Source of the DNA: Streptomyces sp. NBC_00464
GTDB taxonomy: Bacteria > Actinomycetota > Actinomycetes > Streptomycetales > Streptomycetaceae
DNA length: 64,000 bases
Direction of reading: 5' to 3'
NCBI RefSeq assembly: GCF_036013915.1
Contig: NZ_CP107899.1
Coordinates: 1,054,001 to 1,118,000, forward strand
The translations under genes were made by a program, and so were the position numbers. This document shows, one piece after another, positions 25,499 through 34,433 of this stretch (the first letter of the stretch is position 1; every line of letters starts with the position of its first letter). Under the pieces are notes generated by a model. It was not told the origin of the DNA. It saw nothing but the letters and a program-made list of their open reading frames with translations, and ran no database searches.

Positions 25499-27627
25499 GC
25501 ACGACCACCACTGAGCTTCTGAAGGGTGCGGCCGAGCTGTTCCCCGGCGAGGTCGTCACCCAGGCGCACGTACGCCACCTGGACCTTCCGGGCGGTGCGG
25601 GCAACTTCGCTCTCATCACCCTGGACAACGGCCTGGACCACACCAAGCCGACCACCTTCGGACCGCAGTCGCTGGCGAACCTGAACGCCGCGATCGACCA
25701 GGTCGAGAAGGAGGCCGCCGAGGGCGCGATCACCGGCATCGGGATCACCGGCAAGCCGTTCATCTTCGCGGTCGGCGCCGACCTCAAGGGCGTCGAGCTG
25801 CTGAAGGAGCACAAGGACGCGCTCGCCATCGGCAAGGGCGGCCACGACGTCTTCCGTCGGCTGTCCGGACTCGCGGTCCCCACGTTCGCGTACTACAACG
25901 GCGCGGCGATGGGCGGCGGTGTCGAGGTCGGTCTGCACTGCTCGTACCGCACCGTCTCCAAGGCGCTGCCCGCGTTCTCGCTGCCCGAGGTCTTCCTCGG
26001 TCTGGTCCCCGGCTGGGGCGGCTGCGCGCTGCTTCCCAACCTGATCGGCGCCGACCGCGCGGTCTCGGTGATCATCGAGAACTCGCTGAACCAGAACCGT
26101 CAGCTCAAGGGCAAGCAGGTCTTCGAGCTCGGGATCGCCGACGCCCTCTTCGAGGGTGCGGACTTCCTGGAGCAGTCGCTGATCTGGACCGCGGACGTGC
26201 TGAACGGCACGGTCGCGGTGGAGCGCCCCGAGGTCGACCGCGGTGACGCCTGGGACCAGGCCGTCGCGCGTGGCAAGGCCGTCGCCGACTCCAAGGTGCA
26301 CGGCGCCGCCCCGGCCGCGTACCGCGCGCTGGAGATCATCGCCGCGGCCAAGGACGGCGACCTGGGTGCCGGCTTCGACCGTGAGGACCAGGCCCTCGCG
26401 GACCTGATCATGGGCGGCGAGCTGCGCTCCGGGATCTACTCGTTCAACCTGGTCCAGAAGCGCGCCAAGCGCCCGGCCGGTGCCCCGGACAAGGCCCTGG
26501 CCCGTCCGGTCACCAAGGTCGGCGTGGTGGGCGCGGGCCTGATGGCCTCGCAGCTCGCCCTGCTGTTCCTGCGCCGCCTTGAGGTGCCGGTCGTGCTGAC
26601 CGACATCGACCAGGCGCGGGTCGACAAGGGTGTGGGCTATGTCCACGCCGAGATCGAGAAGCTGCTCGGCAAGGGCCGCATCAACCAGGACAAGGCCAAC
26701 CGCCTGAAGGCCCTGGTCTCCGGTGTGCTGGACAAGGCTGAGGGCTTCTCCGACGCCGACTTCATCATCGAGGCCGTCTTCGAGGAGATCGGCGTCAAGC
26801 AGCAGGTGTTCGCGGAGGTCGAGGCGGTCGCCCCGGCGCACGCGATCCTCGCCACCAACACCTCCTCCCTCTCGGTCACCGAGATGGCGTCGAAGCTGAA
26901 GAACCCCGAGCGGGTCGTCGGCTTCCACTTCTTCAACCCGGTCGCGATCCTCCCGCTGCTGGAGATCGTCCGCGGCGAGCTGACCGACGACGCCTCGCTG
27001 GCCACGGCCTTCGGTGTCGCCCGCAAGCTGAAGAAGACCGCGGTCCTGGTGAAGGACGCCCCGGCGTTCGTCGTCAACCGCATCCTCACCCGCTTCATGG
27101 GCGAGATCCAGAACGTCATCGACGAGGGCACCCCGGTCGAGGTCGCGGAGAAGGCCATCGAGCCGCTCGGCCTGCCGATGTCCCCGCTGGTGCTCCTGGA
27201 GCTGGTCGGCCCGGCGATCGGCCTGCACGTCTCCGAGACCCTGAACCGCGCCTTCCCGGAGCGCTTCACCGTCTCCGAGAACCTCGCGGCGGTCGTCAAG
27301 GCCGGCAAGCGCGGCTTCTACGTGTACGACTCCGGCAAGCCGGAGCTGGACCCGGAGGTCGCCGCACTCCTGAAGCAGGGCGACACCGTCCTGTCCGAGG
27401 AGCAGGTCCGCGACCGCGTCCTGGACGCGGTGGCGCAGGAGATCGGTCTGATGCTGGACGAGGGCGTCGTCGCCGAGGCCCAGGACATCGACCTCTGCCT
27501 GATCACCGGTGCGGGCTGGCCCTTCCACCTGGGCGGGATCACGCCGTACCTGGACCGTGAGGGCGTCTCCGAGCGGGTCAACGGGAAGAAGTTCCTGGCG
27601 CAGGGCGTGGCGAGCGTTCCGGCGTAA
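25495..27627 (+). CDS. fadB: Fatty acid oxidation multifunctional protein: enoyl-CoA hydratase / 3-hydroxyacyl-CoA dehydrogenase
   Basis: A 710-residue trifunctional-type alpha subunit. The N-terminal crotonase domain (about 10-290) carries GVELL and GAAMGGGVEVGLHC, which form the oxyanion hole, and SLPEVFLGLVPGWGG, which carries the active-site Glu. The Rossmann NAD domain starts at VGVVGAGLMASQLALL (about residue 340), with NTSSLSVTEMA and GFHFFNPVAILPLLEIV for the dehydrogenase. Two C-terminal helical domains follow (LTRFMGEIQNVIDEG and later). The GTG at 25495 is preceded by GGAGG and overlaps fadA. With FadA it completes hydration, oxidation and thiolysis of enoyl-CoA. A strong bidirectional hairpin follows. 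Confidence 0.93.
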   Translation: MSTTTTELLKGAAELFPGEVVTQAHVRHLDLPGGAGNFALITLDNGLDHTKPTTFGPQSLANLNAAIDQVEKEAAEGAITGIGITGKPFIFAVGADLKGVELLKEHKDALAIGKGGHDVFRRLSGLAVPTFAYYNGAAMGGGVEVGLHCSYRTVSKALPAFSLPEVFLGLVPGWGGCALLPNLIGADRAVSVIIENSLNQNRQLKGKQVFELGIADALFEGADFLEQSLIWTADVLNGTVAVERPEVDRGDAWDQAVARGKAVADSKVHGAAPAAYRALEIIAAAKDGDLGAGFDREDQALADLIMGGELRSGIYSFNLVQKRAKRPAGAPDKALARPVTKVGVVGAGLMASQLALLFLRRLEVPVVLTDIDQARVDKGVGYVHAEIEKLLGKGRINQDKANRLKALVSGVLDKAEGFSDADFIIEAVFEEIGVKQQVFAEVEAVAPAHAILATNTSSLSVTEMASKLKNPERVVGFHFFNPVAILPLLEIVRGELTDDASLATAFGVARKLKKTAVLVKDAPAFVVNRILTRFMGEIQNVIDEGTPVEVAEKAIEPLGLPMSPLVLLELVGPAIGLHVSETLNRAFPERFTVSENLAAVVKAGKRGFYVYDSGKPELDPEVAALLKQGDTVLSEEQVRDRVLDAVAQEIGLMLDEGVVAEAQDIDLCLITGAGWPFHLGGITPYLDREGVSERVNGKKFLAQGVASVPA

Positions 27628-27646
27628 CACCGTCACGGTGAACGCC

Positions 27647-27684
27647 ACGAGGGCCGTACGGGATCGCTCCCGTACGGCCCTCGT
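27647..27684. terminator. Perfect 17-base bidirectional terminator between fadB and galU
   Basis: ACGAGGGCCGTACGGGA and TCCCGTACGGCCCTCGT pair exactly around TCGC, followed by TGTCTT on the plus side. Confidence 0.85.
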
Positions 27685-27702
27685 TGTCTTGGTCTCGCCC
27701 TG

Positions 27703-28632
27703 TCAGGGACCGGTCTGCCAGCGGATGTTCTCTTCCTGTACGAACTCGCCGAGCCAGGCGCGGAAGTCCGGGCCGAGGTCCTCGCGCTCGCACGCCAGCC
27801 GGACGACGGCACGCAGGTAGTCGCCGCGGTCCCCGGTGTCGTAACGGCGGCCGCCGAAGACCACCGCGTGCACGGGACCGCCGAGCGTCGGGTCGAGGGC
27901 CAGCTGGCGCAGGGCGTCGGTCAGCTGGATCTCGCCGCCGCGGCCCGGCGGAGTCCTGCGCAGGATCTCGAAGATCTGCGGGGCGAGGACGTACCGGCCG
28001 ATCACGGCGAGGTTGCTGGGCGCAGTGCCGGGTTCGGGCTTCTCCACGAGATCGGTGACGGCCAGCACGTCGCCCGCCTCGTCGTCCAGGGGGGCCACGG
28101 CCGCGCAGCCGTACAGATGCGTCCGGTCGTCCTCGACCTCCATGAGCGCCACGACGCTGCCGCCACGCTGCTCCTGGACCTCCAGCATCCGGGCAAGCAG
28201 CGGATCGCGCTCGTCGATGAGGTCGTCGCCGAGCAGCACCGCGAACGGGGCGTCACCGACATGCGGTTCGGCGCAGAGGACGGCGTGGCCCAGGCCGAGG
28301 GGGTTGCCCTGCCGCACGTAGTGGACGTCGGCCAGTTCGCTCGACTCACGGACCTGGCGCAGCTTGTCCGTGTCGCCCTTCAGCTCCAGCAGGTGCTCCA
28401 GCTCGTAGGCGCGGTCGAAGTGGTCCTCCAGGGCCCGCTTGTTACGGCCGGTGACCATGAGTACGTCGTCGAGTCCGCTGCGTACGGCCTCCGCCACCAC
28501 GTACTCGATGGCGGGCCGGTCCACGACCGGGAGCATTTCCTTGGGAGTCGCCTTGGTCGCGGGGAGGAATCGGGTGCCGAGACCCGCGGCCGGGATGACG
28601 GCCTTGCGGGTACGGCGGTGGTGCGTAGACAT
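27703..28632 (-). CDS. galU: UTP-glucose-1-phosphate uridylyltransferase
   Basis: Makes UDP-glucose from UTP and glucose-1-phosphate, the activated sugar for the glycosyltransferases upstream in the same transcript. The 309-residue length fits GalU. The nucleotidyltransferase signature AVIPAAGLGTRFLPATKATPK is at residues 10-30, EMLPVVDRPAIEYVV follows, and FAVLLGDDLI holds the metal-binding Asp. ATG 28632 is preferred; a GTG at 28644 is possible but its Shine-Dalgarno would be too close. It starts 29 bases after the first GT4 gene, which supports a role in surface-polymer synthesis in addition to general metabolism. Confidence 0.92.
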   Translation of the reverse strand: MSTHHRRTRKAVIPAAGLGTRFLPATKATPKEMLPVVDRPAIEYVVAEAVRSGLDDVLMVTGRNKRALEDHFDRAYELEHLLELKGDTDKLRQVRESSELADVHYVRQGNPLGLGHAVLCAEPHVGDAPFAVLLGDDLIDERDPLLARMLEVQEQRGGSVVALMEVEDDRTHLYGCAAVAPLDDEAGDVLAVTDLVEKPEPGTAPSNLAVIGRYVLAPQIFEILRRTPPGRGGEIQLTDALRQLALDPTLGGPVHAVVFGGRRYDTGDRGDYLRAVVRLACEREDLGPDFRAWLGEFVQEENIRWQTGP

Positions 28633-28661
28633 GAAGGTGTGCACTCCGGAAGAAAGGGGTG

Positions 28662-30659
28662 TCAGGCCTTGTCGGGGCTGACGGTGAAGGACAGCTCGTT
28701 GCCGGGCGTGAAGAAGACCCTTCCGCGCGCCGGGCCCTGCGTCGGGTGGTGCCAGCGCTGCGTGGGATAGACGTCGATCCGCTTGCGCTCCAGGATGTCG
28801 TCGAAGAAGCGCGCCAGCCGGATGCGCGGTTGGCCGGGTTCACGCTCCAGCCACAGGTCCCAGTCGTCGTGGCCGCCGGACGAGGCGGCCACCACTCCGG
28901 CGAACGGCAGATGTGCCTCGAAGGCGCCGTCGTGCCCCACGGATACCGGGCCCGACACCGTGGACGCGACACTCCCCTTGCGGGGCATGGCCCACAGCCG
29001 CAGCCCGGCGAGGTCGGTGCCCGGCGGCGCCACCAGGCCGCCGCGCACGACCCAGCCGTCCTGTCCCACCAGCACGGCATGCACCTCGGCATGCTCCACG
29101 CGATGACGTACGAAGACCGACAGGCGGCCGTCCGCCGTGCGGTAGGGCACGGGCCAGTACGCGGGACCTTCCGCCGGAATCCGGCGGACCAGCAGACCAC
29201 CGGTGTGGACGCCCTCCACGGCGAGCGGCCGGCGTTGGCCGTCCGGCAGCTCCAGGTCGAGGTCGTAGCGGCCCTCGGCGAGGACCGGCGGTTCGGCGGG
29301 GACCGCGTACACCGACCGCAGAATGCCCGTCGCCTCGTCCACCGATGTACCCAGGGCAGCCAGCCTGACCAGCGTCTCGCCCCTGCGCGGGGTGACGCAC
29401 AGCGCGGGGGGCTCCGCGCCGGGCTGCAGCAGCGCGCGGACCTCGATCGCGCCGTCGCCGCGCACCAGCACCTCCGCCGGGACACCGGACGGGTCGGCGG
29501 TCGTGGCTGCGGCGGCGTGCTCCTTCGGTACGGAGGCCACCACGTCCCGCAGGAACGCGTCGTAGCGGAAGGCGATCTGCTCGGCGCTGTAGAGCGGGGC
29601 CGTGGCGTAGGCGCCCTGGGACAGTTTCTCCCGCTCGGCCGGCTGTTCGATGAGGTAGCGCATCGCCTGGGCCATGGCGTCCTCGTCGCCGACGGGAACC
29701 AGGATGCCGTTGCGGCCCGGGACGACGATCTCGCCGGGACCGAAGGGCGCGTCGGCCGCGAGAACCGGAAGCCCGTGGTGCATGGCCTCCACCATGGTGA
29801 GACCGAAGGACTCGCGACGGGCCGCGCTCACCACGAAGGAGGCCTTGTCCCACTCGGCTGTGAGGTCGGGCAGCGCGCCCATGAGGCGGACGGCATCGCT
29901 GAGCCCGTGCGCGTGCACGAGTTCCTGGAGCCGTGCCTGCTCGGGCCCGCGGCCGAAGATGCGCAGCCGCCACTGCGGGTGCTGGGGGGCGACCTGGGCG
30001 AACGCGTTGATCAGCGTGTCGAAGCCCTTGCGCGGCACGAGCTGTCCCGCGGCGGCGATCAGCGGCAGCCCGCGCACCGGGGCGTGCCGGGCCGGCGGCG
30101 GCACGATGTTGCCGATGCCGGCGAGCAGGGGTGCCCGGTCGCCCAGCTGTCGCTGGTAGTTGTTCATGTCGGCCCGGGTGAGGCAGACGACGCCGTCCAT
30201 CTCCCGGTACAGCTCCAGCGTCCGCTCGCGCAGCTCCTGGGAGGGCACCATCGAGCCCTCGTGGTCGATGACCACGCGCCCGTAGCCGTGCCGTCCATGG
30301 GCGAGGAAGTACGCGGCGAACGTCGGCCGGGCGGCGATCACGACATCGGCGCCGCAACTGCCCAGGTGACCGAGGATCAGACCATCGGCCTCCTCGGTGT
30401 ACTGGTCGGCCCAGTCGTCCTCGCGCGGCATGATCCGGGACGGTTTGCCGCCCTTGGCCTGCGCAGCCCCTTCGCGCCGGTCGACCAGGTAGCGCACGGT
30501 CACGTCGCCGGACGGCGGGAAGGACGGCCGGTCCGCCGTACGGAAGACCGAGACGATCTCCACCTCGTGGCGGACCGCCAGCGCGGAGGCCAGGCTGCTG
30601 GTCGCCCGCGGTACCCCGCCGAAGTTGTCGATGCTGTGGAGCAGGAAGGAGATCCGCAC
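28662..30659 (-). CDS. Glycosyltransferase family 4 with a large C-terminal beta-rich domain (first copy)
   Basis: A 665-residue cytoplasmic GT-B enzyme. The N-terminal half starts MRISFLLHSIDNFGGVPRA, with the acceptor-side Rossmann fold. The donor half carries GQLVPRKGFDTLINAF and ESFGLTMVEAMHHGLPVLA, the GT4 E-x7-E motif. After residue 400 there is an extra 260-residue region of short beta strands ending in FFTPGNELSFTVSPDKA, not part of the usual 380-residue GT4 enzyme. The neighbouring GT4 has the same layout and a related end motif, so the extra domain is shared. It lies between the second GT4 gene (40-base gap) and galU. Substrate unknown; likely adds hexoses to a phosphoglycan. Confidence 0.85.
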   Translation of the reverse strand: MRISFLLHSIDNFGGVPRATSSLASALAVRHEVEIVSVFRTADRPSFPPSGDVTVRYLVDRREGAAQAKGGKPSRIMPREDDWADQYTEEADGLILGHLGSCGADVVIAARPTFAAYFLAHGRHGYGRVVIDHEGSMVPSQELRERTLELYREMDGVVCLTRADMNNYQRQLGDRAPLLAGIGNIVPPPARHAPVRGLPLIAAAGQLVPRKGFDTLINAFAQVAPQHPQWRLRIFGRGPEQARLQELVHAHGLSDAVRLMGALPDLTAEWDKASFVVSAARRESFGLTMVEAMHHGLPVLAADAPFGPGEIVVPGRNGILVPVGDEDAMAQAMRYLIEQPAEREKLSQGAYATAPLYSAEQIAFRYDAFLRDVVASVPKEHAAAATTADPSGVPAEVLVRGDGAIEVRALLQPGAEPPALCVTPRRGETLVRLAALGTSVDEATGILRSVYAVPAEPPVLAEGRYDLDLELPDGQRRPLAVEGVHTGGLLVRRIPAEGPAYWPVPYRTADGRLSVFVRHRVEHAEVHAVLVGQDGWVVRGGLVAPPGTDLAGLRLWAMPRKGSVASTVSGPVSVGHDGAFEAHLPFAGVVAASSGGHDDWDLWLEREPGQPRIRLARFFDDILERKRIDVYPTQRWHHPTQGPARGRVFFTPGNELSFTVSPDKA

Positions 30660-30699
30660 AAGTGTCCTCTGGGATTCTCGAGGTCCGTAAGGGCCGCGG

Positions 30700-32706
30700 T
30701 CAGTGGTGCTCGGTCACCACGAGCGAGAGTTCGTTGTCCGCGGTGAAGTAGGGGCGCAGTCCGACGACGGCACGGCCGACGTCGGGGCCGAACAGGTCCG
30801 TCGGCTCCTCCTGCACCAGCTCCGGGAAGCGCTGCACATCGCGCCTGACCACCTGGTCGTCGGCGATGCGCGCCACTCTGACCGGCTTTCTGCCGCTGCT
30901 GTCGGTGAGCAGCACGTCCCAGTTCTCGCGCATGAGCAACCGGGCCCTCATGGCCTCACTCATGTTCAGCTCCGCGCCGAACCAGCCGTCCTCGAAGCGC
31001 ACCCGGCCGGCCGCCAGCGTGCTCGCGGGCTCCTGGCGCCGGCGCAGCAGCAGCGACAGTTCACCGGCGAGCTGCCACTCCCCCTGCAGCCAGCCCGTCA
31101 GCCACAGGCTCGTGTCGCTGTAGTCGACGGTCACCAGCTCGGCGTGGCTCGGCCGGGACCAGACCCGCAGGCGCAGATAGCCGCCCTCGGTCGCGTACGG
31201 CAGCACCCAGTGGAAGTGGTCCAGGTCACCGAGGTGTCCGACGTCGCGTGCCCCGCCGAGCGTGCACCGCCCGTAGCGCAGGCGCCGTTCCCTGCCCTTG
31301 CCGTCCACCACGTAGAGGTCGGCGCGGCCCTCGCCCAGCACGGCGAGCGCGCGAGCGTCGATCAGGGCCCGGGTGCCGCCGCTCTCGACGGCGAAGTCGA
31401 CCGCCGTCTCGCGGCCTTTGCCCTGGTCCTTGACGCGCACCGTGCGGGCGCCGGACACGCCGCGCAAGGCGATCTCCCAGGCTCCGTTCGGCAGCACTCG
31501 GCAGTCGGCGGTGGGCAGCGGGCGGCTCTCGGCGGGCGCGCCGCCGCCCGTGCGCCTTCCCTTGCCCCAGCGGCCGCGTACCCCGGCCTTGACCGCCTTG
31601 AACAGTTCCTCGTACGCGTCGCCGACCTGCTCCGTGCCTGCGGACTGCGCGGTCCGCAGGGCCTGGACCCGGTGTGCGGAGCGCAGTCGCTCGTCCGCCA
31701 TGTAGTGCTCCAGGGCGCGGGCCGTGGCATCGACGTCACCGACCGGCACCAGCAGCCCGCCGTGGCCGTCGGCGAAGACCTCGGGCGCTCCGCAGGGCAC
31801 CTCCGTGGCGACCACGGGCGTGGCCTGGGCGAGTGCTTCCACCACCGGGCGGGCACTGTCCAGCCGCTCCGCGGTCACCAGGGCGATGTCGGCGTCGTAG
31901 AAGTCCTCTTCGCCGGCTTCCCGGTCGAACAGCAGCACATGGTCATGGAGTCCCAGCGCGGTGACCAGTTCGCGGGTCTCCCGGCGCAGCGGACCGGTGC
32001 CGAACACCCTCAGCTGCCAGCCCGGTTGAGCCGCGCAGGTCTGGGCGAAGGCGTGCAGCGCCAGGTCGACGCGCCGGTGCGAGACCAGCCGCCCGGCGCT
32101 GATCACCACGCCCGTCGTCGGTTTGTCGGGGCTGTCGGCGAGCAGCACCGGTTCGGCGATGTGGCGCACCCCTACGCCTGCGGCGCGAAGCGCCTGGTAT
32201 TCGGGGGCGGCGGCGTCGCCCTGGGTGAGCGGGACGACGGCGTCCAGTTCGCGGTAGAGCTCGGTCCAGCGGGCGCGCACCGATTCCGGGAGCCGCTCGA
32301 CCGGTGCCGGCTGGCGGGCGATGCGCCGCGCGTGGGGGACGCGGCACTGGGCCAGGGCCGCGCCGAGCGCCGAGCTGAGGGCGATCACCACGTCGGCGCC
32401 GCTCGCGGACAGATGCTTGCGGAGCCTTCCGTCGTCGGCGCGGTTGTAGCGCCGGAACTCGGGGTCGCCGGCGATGACGAGCTCCGAGGTGTTGTCGTCG
32501 TCCCGGTCGCCGGCCGCGACCGAGGGGGCCAGGGCCAGGACGGCGACGTTCTCCGGGAGCCGCAGCGCCGGGTGCGGTGCGGCGGCGCCTCGCACGGTGA
32601 CGACGCTCACCCGGTGTCTGGCAACGAGGGACTGGGCGAGCCGGGCGGCTGCCCGTGCGCCGATGGAGTCGGTGGCCAGGGTGTGGACCAGGATCTCGAT
32701 GTTCAT
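30700..32706 (-). CDS. Glycosyltransferase family 4 with a large C-terminal beta-rich domain (second copy)
   Basis: A 668-residue paralogue of the downstream GT4. The GT-B core is recognisable: ISAGRLVSHRRVDLALHAF at the start of the donor domain, then TAERLDSARPVVEALAQATP in place of the E-x7-E motif, so the first Glu-containing element is less conserved than in its neighbour. The C-terminal 250 residues are beta-rich and end YFTADNELSLVVTEHH, matching the other copy's FFTPGNELSFTV. The gene starts 3 bases after the first Stealth gene's stop, indicating tight coupling. It may be a transferase with a different donor preference; experimental role unknown. Confidence 0.82.
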   Translation of the reverse strand: MNIEILVHTLATDSIGARAAARLAQSLVARHRVSVVTVRGAAAPHPALRLPENVAVLALAPSVAAGDRDDDNTSELVIAGDPEFRRYNRADDGRLRKHLSASGADVVIALSSALGAALAQCRVPHARRIARQPAPVERLPESVRARWTELYRELDAVVPLTQGDAAAPEYQALRAAGVGVRHIAEPVLLADSPDKPTTGVVISAGRLVSHRRVDLALHAFAQTCAAQPGWQLRVFGTGPLRRETRELVTALGLHDHVLLFDREAGEEDFYDADIALVTAERLDSARPVVEALAQATPVVATEVPCGAPEVFADGHGGLLVPVGDVDATARALEHYMADERLRSAHRVQALRTAQSAGTEQVGDAYEELFKAVKAGVRGRWGKGRRTGGGAPAESRPLPTADCRVLPNGAWEIALRGVSGARTVRVKDQGKGRETAVDFAVESGGTRALIDARALAVLGEGRADLYVVDGKGRERRLRYGRCTLGGARDVGHLGDLDHFHWVLPYATEGGYLRLRVWSRPSHAELVTVDYSDTSLWLTGWLQGEWQLAGELSLLLRRRQEPASTLAAGRVRFEDGWFGAELNMSEAMRARLLMRENWDVLLTDSSGRKPVRVARIADDQVVRRDVQRFPELVQEEPTDLFGPDVGRAVVGLRPYFTADNELSLVVTEHH

Positions 32707-32709
32707 GGC

Positions 32710-34389
32710 TCAGGCCGCCGTCTTCTCGTACGGGCTCGGCACCGGGTAGAAGGCTTCGAGGAATCGGTGGAGCAGTTGGCTCTGATGCTCGATCTCGGCG
32801 GGGTCGCTCGCCGAGTCGTTGAGGCAGAAGGTGTCGCGGTCCCGGCGCAGCAGCAGCAGTTCCAGCTTGTGCTCTAGCTCGGGGTCGTCCAGCGCGAAGT
32901 AGCCGTAGCGGAGGTCGCCGGGCAGGCTGCACCCGGAGTAGTAGCTGTAGTAGTGGTGCAGCGAGGAGGCTATGGACAGGTCGGAGATGCTCCGCACGGC
33001 GCTGGCGGAGGTGCGCCGGTGCTCTTCGGGGAAGTCCTGCTCGATGGCGGTGAGGATGTCGCGGTTGAGCGCGTACGGCACGTGCTTCATCTTCTGTACG
33101 AGCGTGCGGCCGAACCGCTCCTGGATCAGCCGGCGGTTGTTCTTCGCGGCGACCGAGGTGGGCACCTCGTCGGGCTCCGGGGGGCCGTAGGGGACCTGCG
33201 CCGGGGACGGGAAGAACTTGGCGATGCCGTTCGGGTGGAAGAACGCGGAAGGTGTGAGGGTCCTGCCGATGAACATGTCGTCGTTGAAGTAGACGAAGTG
33301 GCGGGACAGTCCGGGGATGTGGTGCAGCCTGGACTCGATCGCGTGGCTGTTGAAGGTAGGCAGGTGGGAGGGGTCGTCGAAGATCTCCCGGTGGTCCACC
33401 ACGCGGGCCCTGCCGTCGCCGTCGTCCCACCAGTGCGGGGTCTGCTGGTCGGTGACGATGTAGATGTTCCGCACCCACGGCATGAACATCCGCACCGAGC
33501 GAAGGCTGTACTTCAGCTCGTCGCGGGAGACATAGCGGGCCAGGCTCGCCGCCTCCGCGTGGAAGACCTCACCGCGGCTCTCGGCGCGGCGCCGCTGCCA
33601 GGCCGGGTCGTCGCCGTCCACCCAGGTGTACACGACGTCGATGGGGAAGGGGTGCTCGTCGGGGAAGAGGATGTCCAGTTCGGGGCGGGTGCGGGTCGGG
33701 CGCAGCGGCGGCACCTCGGACTCGTGGGCCCGTCCCACGAGCCTGGTCATCTGCTCTCCGGGGACGACGAGTTGCTCGTGGCCGAGCGAGACGTGCTCGC
33801 TGGCGCGGTTGCGGCGGGGTGCGGCGAGGCGGTCGACTCCCTGGCCGGGCACACTCTCCTCGGGCTCCCAGAACTCGATGTCGCAGCCCGTGTCGGCACC
33901 ATGTGTCAGGTGCCCTTCCTCCGTGGTGCGGAACCAGAAGGCGCGCACGACGGGCAGGCCGTTCGCCCGCTCCCAGGTCTTGGCCGACGAGCCCTCCCAT
34001 GCGCCGTCGCCGGGGGCCATGCCGGCCTTGGGGCGGGCGATGTAGCCCTTGCTGCCGGACAGCCGTGCGCGGAGCGCCGCCAGGACCTGGGGGCGGCGGC
34101 GCGCGTCGACGCCGACCGCGGAGGCGGTGTCGTCGAGGCCCGGCACCGCGAACCAGTCGATCCCCTCGTTCTCCAGGGCTCGACGGACTTCCAGGTTGTT
34201 CAGCTCACGCGCGGCAAGCGGCGTGAGACGGTCGTGCACCAGCGCGACACGCTTGTGCATGTCCACGATGACCTGCCGCTCCGTACGGCTCCTGCGCAGT
34301 TGCGCCGACGCGGGCTCCGGGCGAGGACCGGTGCCCACGGAGGTCTCGCCAGCCGTTTCCCGGCTGGAGGTGTCAAACACGCGGTTCAC
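32710..34389 (-). CDS. Stealth family sugar-1-phosphate transferase (first copy)
   Basis: A 559-residue enzyme of the Stealth family, which transfers hexose-1-phosphate to make phosphodiester-linked glycans (characterised for meningococcal and other capsules). The four conserved regions are in order: CR1 IDVVYTWVDGDDPAW; CR2 RDELKYSLRSVRMFMPWVR through LPTFNSHAIESRLHHIPGLS and FVYFNDDMFIG; CR3 around QKMKHVPYALNRDI; CR4 near DTFCLNDS. The N-terminal 200 residues are variable. The start is uncertain: GTG 34389 is chosen, with GTG 34380 and ATG 34260 as alternatives. The Stealth paralogue lies upstream and a GT4 gene directly downstream. Confidence 0.85.
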   Translation of the reverse strand: MNRVFDTSSRETAGETSVGTGPRPEPASAQLRRSRTERQVIVDMHKRVALVHDRLTPLAARELNNLEVRRALENEGIDWFAVPGLDDTASAVGVDARRRPQVLAALRARLSGSKGYIARPKAGMAPGDGAWEGSSAKTWERANGLPVVRAFWFRTTEEGHLTHGADTGCDIEFWEPEESVPGQGVDRLAAPRRNRASEHVSLGHEQLVVPGEQMTRLVGRAHESEVPPLRPTRTRPELDILFPDEHPFPIDVVYTWVDGDDPAWQRRRAESRGEVFHAEAASLARYVSRDELKYSLRSVRMFMPWVRNIYIVTDQQTPHWWDDGDGRARVVDHREIFDDPSHLPTFNSHAIESRLHHIPGLSRHFVYFNDDMFIGRTLTPSAFFHPNGIAKFFPSPAQVPYGPPEPDEVPTSVAAKNNRRLIQERFGRTLVQKMKHVPYALNRDILTAIEQDFPEEHRRTSASAVRSISDLSIASSLHHYYSYYSGCSLPGDLRYGYFALDDPELEHKLELLLLRRDRDTFCLNDSASDPAEIEHQSQLLHRFLEAFYPVPSPYEKTAA

Positions 34390-34433
34390 TTTCGTTACGG
34401 GGGATGAGTGCTGCGGCAGGAGGAGCGGTTCGC

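Noticed and set aside
25411..27648. A 745-codon open frame opposite fadB
   Set aside because: The plus-strand product has full crotonase and dehydrogenase motifs; the antisense product is repetitive Asp/Gly/Val/Arg text without motifs.
28659..30746. A 695-codon plus-strand frame opposite the GT4 gene
   Set aside because: GT4 motifs on the minus strand are clear; the opposite frame is a composition artefact.
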